From Strigamia acuminata (Eukaryota; Arthropoda; Chilopoda; Geophilomorpha; Linotaeniidae): a DNA stretch of 58,000 bases. Shown piece by piece: positions 31,302 to 43,589 of the stretch; the stretch's first letter is position 1; each line of letters opens with the position of its first letter. Where the stretch lies: assembly GCA_949358305.1 (NCBI GenBank), contig CASHSZ010000001.1, positions 404,501-462,500 on the forward strand. Reading direction: 5' to 3'. Below the pieces are notes generated by a model. It did not search any database, was not told the origin of the DNA, and worked only from the letters and a program-made list of their open reading frames with translations. Made by a program: the position numbers and the translations under genes.

Positions 31302-31349
31302 TGTGTTATCAGGAATGACGAATGAATGACTGATCAGTTCAATGGTTAA
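31302..31349 (-). repeat. Truncated 5' LTR of the gypsy element
   Basis: The 48 bases from TGTGTTATCAGG to TTAA match the start of the 3' LTR exactly by eye. The next 116 bases of the LTR are missing from this place; CCTTGGGGTATG follows instead. Confidence 0.88.
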
Positions 31350-31580
31350 CCTTGGGGTATGTGTGCGGATTTTGTCGGGGGCGAAAGGGTCCCGCTTTTT
31401 AACATTACGGCGGCCTATACGTTGTTTCGTTGATCGCGACTGTGATGCGGAATTTGCGGATGTTGTTTTGGCCGAGTAGTTCGTGCGACCGAGCGCGTTT
31501 TGTTCGTTGCTTTTCGGTGTTCGGTGGGTTTTGTGACCGGTCAAGGGTTTCGCTAAAACGTGGTTTTTGTGACGGGAGGG
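31346..31580 (+). repeat. TTAA-bounded block, copy 1
   Basis: Begins TTAACCTTGGGGTATG and continues about 235 bp almost identically in copies 2 and 3. Left flanks differ in all three. Here the flank is the gypsy LTR, whose intact copy shows that TTAA was already present, so the block joins its target at TTAA. The minus-strand ORF through it is discussed among the rejected items. Confidence 0.8.
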
Positions 31581-32289
31581 AGGGGGGATCGGTTCATGTG
31601 CTCCGAACGCGCCGCGACGCGCCGTGACTTGGGCCAAAAACGACCCGGTCGGAAACCGGGTCCCGGGCTTCGTCGAGGCGTGGTTTTTGAGAACGGGGGG
31701 AGGGGGGGATCGGGTCGCGTGCTCCGAAAGCGCCGCGACGCGCCGTGACTTGGGCCAAAAACGACCCGGTCGGAAACCGGGTCCCGGGCTTCGTCGAGGC
31801 GTGGTCCCGATCGGGACAAACTCTTCCGGAAAATGTCCGGTGGAATGTTGAGAGTGTCGATGGACGACGTTCGAGTTTATATCGTAAGTAAGTAAGTATC
31901 TGACAAAACTTGCACAGAATTTTGTCAACATTTGATAAATTTCCACAGAATTTAACGTTGTTTTGCTAAAACCTGCGGAAACGTGTCTAGTCGGGCAGAA
32001 ACGTCTCGTAAAATGTTGCTGAAATTCCGTGGAAATTTGTCAAAAATTGACAAAAGTTGGTGACCGACCCACATCGCGTTGCGGCGCGGTCGGAGCACGC
32101 GACCCGATCCCCCCCCCCCCCCCCCCTCCCCCCGTCCCCAAAAAACCACGCCTCGAGGAACCCCGAGGTTCGGTTTCCGACCGGGTCGCCTCTTGATCCG
32201 ACTCGGGGCGCGTCACGGCGCGGTCGGAGGACGGCCCTCGCCCCCAAAAACCACACTCCGGGTCACGTGGTCTCGCACCCGACTCTTTC
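31580..32289. repeat. GC-rich repeats and a fold-back unit between block 1 and the satellite
   Basis: Two direct copies of a segment with gggagggggggatcgg and acccggtcggaaaccgggtcccggg lie at 31,560-31,805; an inverted, diverged version lies at 32,090-32,240 after a 14-20 base C run. Between them, 31,893-32,062 is a 170-bp imperfect hairpin of the type that is arrayed at 40.3-43.5 kb. No coding sequence. Confidence 0.75.
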
Positions 32290-33683
32290 AGTTTTCCCGT
32301 TTTCAGCCCGTTACGGGATCGTGACGGGACTGTCGGCGGCCCGTTAACGGCCCGCACGAGCCGTGACGGGATCGTGACGGGACCGTTGGCGGCCCGTTAA
32401 CGGCCCGCACGGGCCGTGACGGGATCGTGACGGGACCGTCGGCGGCCCGTTAACGGCCCGTACGACTCCATGCGGGCCGTTGACGGGCCGTTGACGGGCC
32501 GTTAACGGGCCGTTAACGGGCCGTTACGGCGTAAATCGAAAAAATCAACAACCGACAACACGTACGTGAAAACGCGTACAACATTCATAGACATTAATCT
32601 CGAATCCTGTTTTTGGTTTTACGCCGTTAACGGGCCGTTAACGGCCCGTTAACGGCCCGTTAACGGCCCGCGTGAGGTCGTACGGGCCGTCGGCGAGCCG
32701 AAGTCCGGGAACGAAGGCCGTGACGGGATCGTGACGGGACCGTCAGCGGCCCGTTAACGGCCCGTGCGGGCCGTTGCGGGATCGTGACGGGATCGTCGAC
32801 GGCCCGTTAACGGCCCGTGCGGGCCGTTGCGGGCCGTTGACGGGCCGTTGACGGGCCGTTAACGGGCCGTTAACGGGCCGTTACGGCGTGAATCGAAAAA
32901 ATCAACAACCGACAACACGTACATGAAAACGCGTACAACATTCATAGACATTAATCTCGAATCCTGTTTTCGGTTTTGCCCCGTTAACGGGCCGTTAACG
33001 GGCCGTTAACGGGCCGTTAACGGCCCGTGCGGGCCGTTGCGGGATCGTGACGGGACCGTCGACGGCCCGTTAACGGCCCGTGCGGGCCGTTGCGGGATCG
33101 TGACGGGACCGTCAGCGGCCCGTTAACGGCCCGTGCGGGCCGTTGCGGGATCGTGACGGGATCGTCGACGGCCCGTTAACGGCCCGTGCGGGCCGTTGCG
33201 GGATCGTGACGGGACCGTCAGCGGCCCGTTAACGGCCCGTGCGGGCCGTTGCGGGATCGTGACGGGATCGTCGACGGCCCGTTAACGGCCCGTGCGGGCC
33301 GTTGCGGGCCGTTGACGGGCCGTTGACGGGCCGTTAACGGGCCGTTAACGGGCCGTTACGGCGTGAATCGAAAAAATCAACAACCGACAACACGTACATG
33401 AAAACGCGTACAACATTCATAGACATTAATCTCGAATCCTGTTTTTGGTTTTACGCCGTTAACGGCCCGCGTGAGGTCGTACGGGCCGTCGGCGAGCCGA
33501 AGTCCGGGAACGAAGGCCGTGACGGGATCGTGACGGGACCGTCAGCGGCCCGTTAACGGCCCGTGCGGGCCGTTGCGGGATCGTGACGGGATCGTCGACG
33601 GCCCGTTAACGGCCCGTGCGGGCCGTTGCGGGCCGTTGACGGGCCGTTGACGGGCCGTTAACGGGCCGTTAACGGGCCGTTAC
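32290..33683 (+). repeat. GTTAAC satellite, first part
   Basis: Tandem 53-bp monomers (core cgggatcgtgacggga then gtcggcggcccgttaacgg) mixed with runs of an 11-bp ccgttaacggg word. A 90-bp AT-richer segment containing caaccgacaacacgtac recurs at 32,526, 32,881 and 33,357. Perfect palindromes such as GGGCCGTTAACGGCCC occur throughout. No gene. Confidence 0.93.
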
Positions 33684-34229
33684 TGTTGGTCTACGGACCG
33701 TGTTTGTAGTCGATGTAAGACAGATTCGGCTTGTATTATCATTTTACCGGTGTATTTCTCAATTATTGCTTATTTACCGATCTTTTAAGTTGTTTATCAT
33801 ATTTTTGGTCATTTAGTCATTGTTTATGTATTTTAGCATGAGGCACCATGCATTTGTTAGTTTTGGAAGTTACTTTGACTATTTTCCTAATTTGCAATGT
33901 TGTATTGCGACACAAGGTGTCGCTACTCACTCTCTCTCGAATCCAAGATGGCGCTGCACACGGAGTTGCTTGCCCATCCTTTTTCCCAAACTGATTTGGA
34001 CCACTATGTAAGATATTTTGTTTATATTAAATCATTTTATTATTTGTATATGCTATTTGCATCATTCCACGGCATATAAGTGCTTGTGCACGGCCGTATC
34101 TTGCTCGAAACGTTTTCGGCGCGAGTATTCTGCGCGCGAGAATTTGCGAGCACTCTGCGAGTCGGGTTCCGACTCTGTTTTCGATTTTTCGCTCGTAATT
34201 CCGAGCTAATTTCCTCCTCCTCTGCTACA
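33684..34229. mobile_element. 546-bp solo LTR inside the satellite
   Basis: The insert starts TGTTGGTCTACGG, ends CTCTGCTACA, and is flanked by gttac on both sides (33,679-33,683 and 34,230-34,234). TG...CA ends with a 5-bp duplication and no internal coding region are what recombination between two LTRs leaves behind. It does not match the BEL or gypsy LTRs in this window. An AT-rich middle with TATA-like words is present. Confidence 0.75.
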
Positions 34230-37200
34230 GTTACGGCGTGAATCGAAAAAATCAACAACCGACAACACGTACATGAAAACGCGTACAACATTCATAGACA
34301 TTAATCTCGAATCCTGTTTTCGGTTTTGCCCCGTTAACGGGCCGTTAACGGGCCGTTAACGGGCCGTTAACGGCCCGTGCGGGCCGTTGCGGGATCGTGA
34401 CGGGACCGTCGACGGCCCGTTAACGGCCCGTGCGGGCCGTTGCGGGATCGTGACGGGACCGTCAGCGGCCCGTTAACGGCCCGTGCGGGCCGTTGCGGGA
34501 TCGTGACGGGATCGTCGACGGCCCGTTAACGGCCCGTGCGGGCCGTTGCGGGATCGTGACGGGACCGTCAGCGGCCCGTTAACGGCCCGTGCGGGCCGTT
34601 GCGGGATCGTGACGGGATCGTCGACGGCCCGTTAACGGCCCGTGCGGGCCGTTGCGGGCCGTTGACGGGCCGTTGACGGGCCGTTAACGGGCCGTTAACG
34701 GGCCGTTACGGCGTGAATCGAAAAAATCAACAACCGACAACACGTACATGAAAACGCGTACAACATTCATAGACATTAATCTCGAATCCTGTTTTTGGTT
34801 TTACGCCGTTAACGGGCCGTTAACGGCCCGCGTGAGGTCGTACGGGCCGTCGGCGAGCCGAAGTCCGGGAACGAAGGCCGTGACGGGATCGTGACGGGAC
34901 CGTCAGCGGCCCGTTAACGGCCCGTGCGGGCCGTTGCGGGATCGTGACGGGATCGTCGACGGCCCGTTAACGGCCCGTGCGGGCCGTTGCGGGCCGTTGA
35001 CGGGCCGTTGACGGGCCGTTGACGGGCCGTTAACGGGCCGTTAACGGGCCGTTACGGCGTAAATCGAAAAAATCAACAACCGACAACACGTACGTGAAAA
35101 CGCGTACAACATTCATAGACATTAATCTCGAATCCTGTTTTCGGTTTTGCCCCGTTAACGGGCCGTTAACGGGCCGTTAACGGGCCGTTAACGGCCCGTG
35201 CGGGCCGTTGCGGGATCGTGACGGGACCGTCGACGGCCCGTTAACGGCCCGTGCGGGCCGTTGCGGGATCGTGACGGGACCGTCGGCGGCCCGTTAACGG
35301 CCCGTGCGGGCCGTTGCGGGATCGTGACGGGATCGTCGACGGCCCGTTAACGGCCCGTGCGGGCCGTTGCGGGATCGTGACGGGACCGTCAGCGGCCCGT
35401 TAACGGCCCGTGCGGGCCGTTGCGGGATCGTGACGGGATCGTCGACGGCCCGTTAACGGCCCGTGCGGGCCGTTGCGGGCCGTTGACGGGCCGTTGACGG
35501 GCCGTTAACGGGCCGTTAACGGGCCGTTACGGCGTGAATCGAAAAAATCAACAACCGACAACACGTACATGAAAACGCGTACAACATTCATAGACATTAA
35601 TCTCGAATCCTGTTTTTGGTTTTACGCCGTTAACGGGCCGTTAACGGGCCGTTAACGGCCCGTTAACGGCCCGCGTGAGGTCGTACGGGCCGTCGGCGAG
35701 CCGAAGTCCGGGAACGAAGGCCGTGACGGGATCGTGACGGGACCGTCAGCGGCCCGTTAACGGCCCGTGCGGGCCGTTGCGGGATCGTGACGGGATCGTC
35801 GACGGCCCGTTAACGGCCCGTGCGGGCCGTTGCGGGCCGTTGACGGGCCGTTGACGGGCCGTTAACGGGCCGTTAACGGGCCGTTACGGCGTGAATCGAA
35901 AAAATCAACAACCGACAACACGTACATGAAAACGCGTACAACATTCATAGACATTAATCTCGAATCCTGTTTTCGGTTTTGCCCCGTTAACGGGCCGTTA
36001 ACGGGCCGTTAACGGGCCGTTAACGGCCCGTGCGGGCCGTTGCGGGATCGTGACGGGACCGTCGACGGCCCGTTAACGGCCCGTGCGGGCCGTTGCGGGA
36101 TCGTGACGGGACCGTCAGCGGCCCGTTAACGGCCCGTGCGGGCCGTTGCGGGATCGTGACGGGATCGTCGACGGCCCGTTAACGGCCCGTGCGGGCCGTT
36201 GCGGGATCGTGACGGGACCGTCAGCGGCCCGTTAACGGCCCGTGCGGGCCGTTGCGGGATCGTGACGGGATCGTCGACGGCCCGTTAACGGCCCGTGCGG
36301 GCCGTTGCGGGCCGTTGACGGGCCGTTGACGGGCCGTTAACGGGCCGTTAACGGGCCGTTACGGCGTGAATCGAAAAAATCAACAACCGACAACACGTAC
36401 ATGAAAACGCGTACAACATTCATAGACATTAATCTCGAATCCTGTTTTTGGTTTTACGCCGTTAACGGGCCGTTAACGGGCCGTTAACGGCCCGTTAACG
36501 GCCCGCGTGAGGTCGTACGGGCCGTCGGCGAGCCGAAGTCCGGGAACGAAGGCCGTGACGGGATCGTGACGGGACCGTCAGCGGCCCGTTAACGGCCCGT
36601 GCGGGCCGTTGCGGGATCGTGACGGGATCGTCGACGGCCCGTTAACGGCCCGTGCGGGCCGTTGCGGGCCGTTGACGGGCCGTTGACGGGCCGTTAACGG
36701 GCCGTTAACGGGCCGTTACGGCGTAAATCGAAAAAATCAACAACCGACAACACGTACGTGAAAACGCGTACAACATTCATAGACATTAATCTCGAATCCT
36801 GTTTTCGGTTTTGCCCCGTTAACGGGCCGTTAACGGGCCGTTAACGGGCCGTTAACGGCCCGTGCGGGCCGTTGCGGGATCGTGACGGGACCGTCGACGG
36901 CCCGTTAACGGCCCGTGCGGGCCGTTGCGGGATCGTGACGGGACCGTCAGCGGCCCGTTAACGGCCCGTGCGGGCCGTTGCGGGATCGTGACGGGATCGT
37001 CGACGGCCCGTTAACGGCCCGTGCGGGCCGTTGCGGGATCGTGACGGGACCGTCAGCGGCCCGTTAACGGCCCGTGCGGGCCGTTGCGGGATCGTGACGG
37101 GATCGTCGACGGCCCGTTAACGGCCCGTGCGGGCCGTTGCGGGCCGTTGACGGGCCGTTGACGGGCCGTTAACGGGCCGTTAACGGGCCGTTACGGCGTG

Positions 37201-38290
37201 AATCGAAAAAATCAACAACCGACAACACGTACATGAAAACGCGTACAACATTCATAGACATTAATCTCGAATCCTGTTTTTGGTTTTACGCCGTTAACGG
37301 GCCGTTAACGGGCCGTTAACGGCCCGTTAACGGCCCGCGTGAGGTCGTACGGGCCGTCGGCGAGCCGAAGTCCGGGAACGAAGGCCGTGACGGGATCGTG
37401 ACGGGACCGTCAGCGGCCCGTTAACGGCCCGTGCGGGCCGTTGCGGGATCGTGACGGGATCGTCGACGGCCCGTTAACGGCCCGTGCGGGCCGTTGCGGG
37501 CCGTTGACGGGCCGTTGACGGGCCGTTAACGGGCCGTTAACGGGCCGTTACGGCGTAAATCGAAAAAATCAACAACCGACAACACGTACGTGAAAACGCG
37601 TACAACATTCATAGACATTAATCTCGAATCCTGTTTTTGGTTTTACGCCGTTAACGGGCCGTTAACGGCCCGTTAACGGCCCGTTAACGGCCCGCACAGG
37701 CCGTGACGGGATCGTGACGGGACTGTCGGCGGCCCGTTAACGGCCCGCACGAGCCGTGACGGGATCGTGACGGGACCGTCGGCAGCCCGTTAACGGCCCG
37801 TACGACTCCATGCGGGCCGTTGACGGGATCGTGACGGGACCGTCGGCAGCCCGTTAACGGCCCGCACGGGCCGTGACGGGATCGTGACGGGACCGTCGGC
37901 GGCCCGTTAACGGCCCGCACGAGCCGTGACGGGATCGTGACGGGACCGTCGGCAGCCCGTTAACGGCCCGCACGGGCCGTGACGGGATCGTGACGGGACC
38001 GTCGGCGGCCCGTTAACGGCCCGCACGAGCCGTGACGGGATCGTGACGGGACCGTCGGCGGCCCGTTAACGGCTTGTACGGGCCGTTACGGGATCGTGAC
38101 GGGACCGTCGGCGGCCCGTTAACGGCTCGCACGGGCCGTTAACGGGGTCGTTACGGGACCGTCGGCGGCCCGTGCGGCGGCCTCGCCAACCTCGTGCGGC
38201 CCGTTAACGGCCCGTACGGGCCGTTACGGGGCCGTTGCGGGATCGTCGGCGGCCCGTTAACGGCCCGCACGGGACAACGGGCGCCAACGA
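34230..38290 (+). repeat. GTTAAC satellite with about 833-bp higher-order repeat
   Basis: The caaccgacaacac segment recurs at about 34,232, 34,706, 35,052, 35,527, 35,884, 36,358, 36,717, 37,192 and 37,551, so spacings alternate near 475 and 358 bp. The longer subunit follows a gttttcggttttgcc form, the shorter a gtttttggttttacgcc form with an added gagccgaagtccgggaacg segment. Together they make a two-part unit of about 833 bp. From 37,650 on the array decays into irregular 53-bp monomers. Confidence 0.93.
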
Positions 38291-38557
38291 GCGCCGGTAG
38301 TCCCGGTAATTTGTTTCAAAATAAATATTTGTCACCGTCTCCCCTCCCTCCTCCTCCTCCCCCTCCTCTCCCTCTCGAGGCCAGACACGGCCGCTCCAAA
38401 ATACGAACCACGACGATGCCTCCGTACCGATAGACCGAGTGGGTCGCGCGACAGACAATGCGCGCAAACTACCGTCGGCGCACGGTGTGCACGGCGCAAC
38501 ACCACGGAAGTAACTACCGGTGCGCCCCTCGTGCGTGCGAGGCAACCCCGAGCTCGC
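38291..38557. other. Unique GC-rich spacer before block 2
   Basis: Contains a CT-rich tract (38,335-38,375) and no supported gene. It ends in the TTAA of the second block. Confidence 0.5.
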
Positions 38558-38790
38558 TTAACCTTGGGGTATGTGTGCGGATTTTGTCGGGGGCGAAAGG
38601 GTCCCGCTTTTTAACATTACGGCGGCCTATACGTTGTTTCGTTGATCGCGACTGCGATGCGGAATTTGCGGATGTTGTTTTGGCCGAGTAGTTCGTGCGA
38701 CCGAGCGCGTTTTGTTCGTTGCTTTTCGGTGTTCGGTGGGTTTTGTGACCGGTCAAGGGTTTCGCTAAAACGTGGTTTTTGAGTACGGGG
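38558..38790 (+). repeat. TTAA-bounded block, copy 2
   Basis: Same 235-bp sequence as 31,346-31,580, again starting exactly at TTAA after an unrelated flank (ccccgagctcgc). Confidence 0.8.
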
Positions 38791-39384
38791 GGGAGGGGGG
38801 GGATCGGGTCGCGTGCTCCGAAAGCGCCGCGACGCGCCGTGACTTGGGCCAAAAACGACCCGGTCGGAAACCGGGTCCCGGGCTTCGTCGAGGCGTGGTC
38901 CCGATCGGGACAAACTCTTCCGGAAAATGTCCGGTGGAATGTTGAGAGTGTCGATGGACGACGTTCGAGTTTATATCGTAAGTAAGTAAGTATCTGACAA
39001 AACTTGCACAGAATTTTGTCAACATTTGATAAATTTCCACAGAATTTAACGTTGTTTTGCTAAAACCTGCGGAAACGTGTCTAGTCGGGCAGAAACGTCT
39101 CGTAAAATGTTGCTGAAATTCCGTGGAAATTTGTCAAAAATTGACAAAAGTTGGTGACCGACCCACATCGCGTTGCGGCGCGGTCGGAGCACGCGACCCG
39201 ATCCCCCCCCCCCCCCCCTCCCCCCGTCCCCAAAAAACCACGCCTCGAGGAACCCCGAGGTTCGGTTTCCGACCGGGTCGCCTCTTGATCCGACTCGGGG
39301 CGCGTCACGGCGCGGTCGGAGGACGGCCCTCGCCCCCAAAAACCACACTCCGGGTCACGTGGTCTCGCACTCGACTTTTTCAGT
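38790..39384. repeat. GC-rich repeats and fold-back unit, second copy
   Basis: Nearly identical to 31,690-32,290, including the C run and the hairpin unit (38,993-39,160). Copy 1 has one extra direct repeat of about 120 bp. Confidence 0.8.
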
Positions 39385-40185
39385 TTTCCCGTTTTCGGCC
39401 CGTTACGGCCAAGGACCGTAACGGGTCGAAAACGGGCCGCAACGGGTCGAAAACGGCCGCAACGGGTCGAAAACGGCCCGCACGGGCCGTTAACGGGCCG
39501 CCGACGGTCCCGTCACAATCCCGTAACGGCTCGCACGGGCCGTTAACGGGCCGCCGACGGTCCCGTCACGATCCCGTAACGGCTCGCACGGGCCGTTAAC
39601 GGGCCGCCGACGGTTCCGTAACTATCCCGTAACGGCCCGCACGGGCCGTTAACGGGCCGCCGACGATCCCGTCACGACCCCGTAACGGCCCGTACGACCT
39701 CATGCGGGCCGTTAACGGGCCGTTAACGGGCCGTTAACGGCCCGTTAACGGCGTAAAACCAAAAACAGGATTCGAGATTAATGTCTATGAATGTTGTACG
39801 CGTTTTCATGTACGTGTTGTCGGTTGTTGATTTTTTCGATTTACACCGTCACGGCCCGTTAACGGCCCGTTAACGGCCCGTTAACGGCCCGTTACGATCC
39901 CGTAACGGCCCGCACGGGCCGTTAACGGGCCGCCGACGGTCCCGTCACGATCCCGTAACGGCCCGCACGGGCCGTTAACGGGCCGCCGACGGTCCCGTCA
40001 CGGTCCCGTAACGGCTCGCACGGGCCGTTAACGGGCCGCCGACGGTCCCGTCACGGTCCCGTAACGGCCTTCGTTCCCGGACTTCGGCTCGCCGACGGCC
40101 CGTGCGACCTCATGCGGGCCGCTAACGGGCCGTCAACGGGCCGTTAACGGCCCGTTTTCGACCCGCTACGGCCCGTCACGGCCTG
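39385..40185 (-). repeat. GTTAAC satellite in inverted orientation
   Basis: The 53-bp monomers and the caaccgacaacac segment (39,755-39,845) appear as reverse complements of the array at 32-38 kb. The array direction therefore flips between 38.3 and 39.4 kb. Confidence 0.88.
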
Positions 40186-40299
40186 TTGGCCGTGCGACCC
40201 GTGACTCGGAGTGTGGTTTTTGGGGACGAGGGCCGTCCTCCGGCCGCGCCGCGACGCGCCGCGGGTCGGACAAGAAACGACCCGGTCGGAAACCGAACC

Positions 40300-43200
40300 T
40301 CAGTGTCCAATCGGGCAGAAATTGTGCGAAAGTTTAACCAAAAATGGCCAAAAGTCGGTGCAAGTTTTGCACGCAACAAACGTCCGATGTGACAGTGCCC
40401 ATGCGGGTTGGACGTGCATGTGGGCGCGTGTGGGCGCTCGATTTACCGGCCCGTTGGACGAGTTAAACCAAAATTTCCCAATATCTTGCATAAATTTAAA
40501 GAAGATTTGACAGATTTCCAGATTTTAAGCGATGTTTTACATAAGTCCGTCCCATTGCTGAAATTCCGTGAAAATTTGTCAAAAATTGACAAAAGTCTGT
40601 GCAAATTTAGTCAGAAATAGGAAACAAAAAATTTAAAATTCGTCCAACGCGCCAGTAAATCGAGCGCGCCCATGGACAGTGCGCCGGCGGGAGCCCCGGC
40701 CGTCCTCTCTCTCTCTCTCTCTCGGCCGCCAAGGCTCGCCCCTCCGCCCGTCGGCGGGAGCCCCGACCGTCCCCCCTCTCTCTTTCGGCCGCCAAAGGAT
40801 CGCCCCTCCGCTCGTCACAGATTTTTGTCAATATTTGATGAATTTCAACAGATTTTCAGCAATATTTTACAGGACATTTCTGCTCTTTTGGATACATTTT
40901 CAAAGGTTTTATTGCTAAAATTCTGGGGAAATTTATCAAATATTGACAAAAAATCGATGCAAGTTTTGTCAGAAATTGATAAAATCTTCTTAAACTCGTC
41001 CAACGCGCCGGCGAGTGCACATGCGGGGACAGTGGGCACGTCCAGCCCGCGTGCACACTGTCAGATCGGGCGGTTTCGGGCACAGTTTGATCCGGGCAAA
41101 TATCTAGCAAAACTTGCACCGATTTTTTGTCAATTTTAGACAAATTTCAGCGATATTTTACGAGACATTTCTGCTCGATTGGACACATTTCCAGGGGTTT
41201 TTTGTAAAACATTGATAAAATTCCGTGGAAATTTATCAAATATTGGCAAAATTCGGTGCTAATTTTGTCAAAAATTAGGAAAAAAAAAATTTTCAAAACT
41301 TGTCCAACGTGCCGGTAAATCGAGCGCCCACATGCCTAGATAGTGCACGCCCAACCCGCCAAGGCTTGCCCCTCCGCCCGTCGGCGGGAGCCCCGGCCGT
41401 CCCCTCTCTCTCTCTTTCTCTCTCTCTCTCGGGCGCCCGGAGCTCGCCCCTCCGCCCGTCACCGACTTTTGACACAATTTTTGATGAAATTCAACGGAAT
41501 TTTAGCAACGTTTTACAAAAAACCTGTGGAAATGTGTCCAACCGGGCAGAAATGTGTCGTAAAATGTTGCCGAAATTCTGTGAAAATTTGTCACAAATTG
41601 CCAAAAGTCGGTGCAAGTATTGCTAGATTTGGGCGCATCAAACTGTGCCGAGATCTGACAGTGTCCACGCGGTTTTGAAGCGCCCACTGTCGACGCACGT
41701 GGGCGCTCAATTTACCGGCGCGTTGGACGAGTTTTGAAAAAAGTTTTTTCCTAATTTCTGACAAAACTTGCACCGAATTTTGTCAATATGTGATAAATTT
41801 CCATGGATTTTAAGCAATGTTTTACAGAAGTCCGTCCCATCGGGCAGAAATGTCTCGTAAAATGTCGCTGAAATTCTGTGGAAATTTGTTAAAAAATTCC
41901 CACAAGTCGGTGCAACTTTTGCACGCATCAAACTGTGCCCCGAGAGTCCACGCGTGTGCCCGATCTGACAGTGTCCACGCGGGTTGGACGTGCGCATGTG
42001 GGCGCGCGATTTACTGGCCTCCAACTCATCAATTAAAGCTCTCATGCAGCGCAACGAATCATCTGAAGAGCGCTAGTGAATTCAAAAAATGGCGACAGAA
42101 AAATTAAAAACACGTCTAATTTATTCGACTCAAGAACACGAACTAAATTGTCCAGATACTAGTCTACAATAGAAAATGCGGGAGTGCAACAATTGAAATT
42201 GCACGCGCTCAAAACAATTAGCAAAATAAAATCATATAAAACATCGAGACTGACGTAACTAGAATCACACGATCGTCGACGAGAGTCCACGCATGTGCGT
42301 GCGCGATGTACTCGTGTGGCCACGTGTTAAACGTGGGCACGACGCGCAAGAACCGTACACACCGAGTCAAGGAACCACTAAAAAGACAAAACGAATTAAA
42401 CACATGTCTAATGCAAAAACAATTAACAATAAAACTGTGCCCGAAACCGCCCGATCTGACAATGTCCACGCGGGTTGGACGTGTAAAACATCGCTTAAAA
42501 TCTGTGGAAATCAGTCAAATGTTCTTAAAAATCAGTGCAAGTTATGCAAAATATTGGGAAAATTTTGTTTAACTCGTCCAACGCGCCGGTAAATCGAGCG
42601 CCCACACGTGCCCACATGCGTGAACAGTGCACTCGCCCTCTCGCCCCGTCGGCGTAGGCGCCGGCCGTCCGCCCTCTCTCTCTCTCTCTCTCTTCCGCTC
42701 GGGAATCGCCCTTCCGCCCGTCACCGAATTTTGTCAATATCTGATAAATTTCTACAGAATTGCAGCAACATTATACGGGATATTTCTGCCCTTTTGGATG
42801 GGGCTTCTGTAAAACATTGCTTAAAATCTGTGTAAATTTATTAAATGTCGTTAAAAATCGTTGCAAGTTTTGTCAGATTTTGGAGAATTTTTTTAGAACT
42901 CGTCCAACGCGCCAGTAAATCACGCGCCCACGTGCGTGGACAGTGCGCCCCGCGTGGACACTGTCAGGTCGGGCACACTCGTGGACTCTCGGGGCACACG
43001 GTTTGATGCGTCCAAAAAAATTGCACCGACTTTTGACAATTTGTGATAAATTTCCAAGTAATTTCAGCAATATTTTGCGAGACATTTCTGCCCGATTGGA
43101 TACATTTCCACAGGTTTTTGTAAAACATTGCTAAAATTCGGTGGAAATCTATCAAATGTTGCCACAATTCGGTGCAAGTTTTGCGAGATTTGCTCGCATC

Positions 43201-43495
43201 AAACTGTGCCCGAAAATGCCCGACTTGACAGTGTCCACGCGGGTTGGACGCGCCCAGCACTGTCCAAGCACGTGGGCGCGTGTGGGCGCTCGATTTATCG
43301 GCGCGTTGGACTAGTTTTAAAAAAATTTTCCCAATTTCTGACAAAATTCGCACCGAATTTTTGCAATTTTTGATAAATTAACACAGAATTTCAGCAATGT
43401 TTTAAACAAGTCCGTCCAATCGGGCAGAAATGTCTCGTAAAATGTTGCTGAAATTCCGTGAAAATCTGTCAAAAATTGACAAAAGTTGGTGACCG
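40300..43495. repeat. Mosaic array of fold-back units
   Basis: About nine units of 160-175 bp, each an imperfect hairpin: a left arm like gataaatttccacagaattt and its inverse like gaaattccgtggaaattt around a loop with tccgtccaatcgggcag. Units lie near 40,470, 40,815, 41,100, 41,463, 41,755, 42,722, 43,020 and 43,335, with a partial one at 42,485. Between them a second module (cgtccaacgcgccggtaaatc) occurs in both orientations, as do GC-rich CT-microsatellite blocks (40,697-40,810; 41,375-41,460; 42,650-42,725). Around 42,040-42,470 there is unrelated AT-richer sequence. No gene is supported. Confidence 0.8.
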
Positions 43496-43589
43496 ACCCG
43501 CGGCGCGTCACGGCGCGGTCGGAGGACGGCCCTCGTCCCCAAAAACCACACTCCGGGTCACGTGGTCTCGCACTCGACTTTTTCAGTTT

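Larger units (their letters stand above)
27091..31349 (-). mobile_element. Gypsy-type LTR retrotransposon with a truncated 5' LTR
   Basis: A minus-strand element with the order gag, protease, reverse transcriptase, RNase H, integrase. The 3' LTR (27,091-27,254) is complete at 164 bp. The 5' LTR (from 31,302) stops after 48 bp at a TTAA where foreign sequence begins. One frameshift separates the integrase core from the rest. The primer binding site (TGGTGGCAGCGG on the element strand, 31,290-31,301) and a polypurine tract (AAAAGGGGAGATG, 27,255-27,267) are in place. No right-hand target duplication can be checked because of the truncation. Confidence 0.92.

Noticed and set aside
31272-31946. 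224-codon minus-strand ORF across TTAA block 1, partly open in blocks 2 and 3
   Set aside because: It is open in the three copies because they are nearly identical DNA, it mixes LTR and repeat sequence, lacks any domain, and shows no sign of protein-level conservation.
32290-38290. CRISPR-like regular repeats
   Set aside because: Monomers are contiguous with no unique spacers, in an animal genome with introns; this is a satellite.
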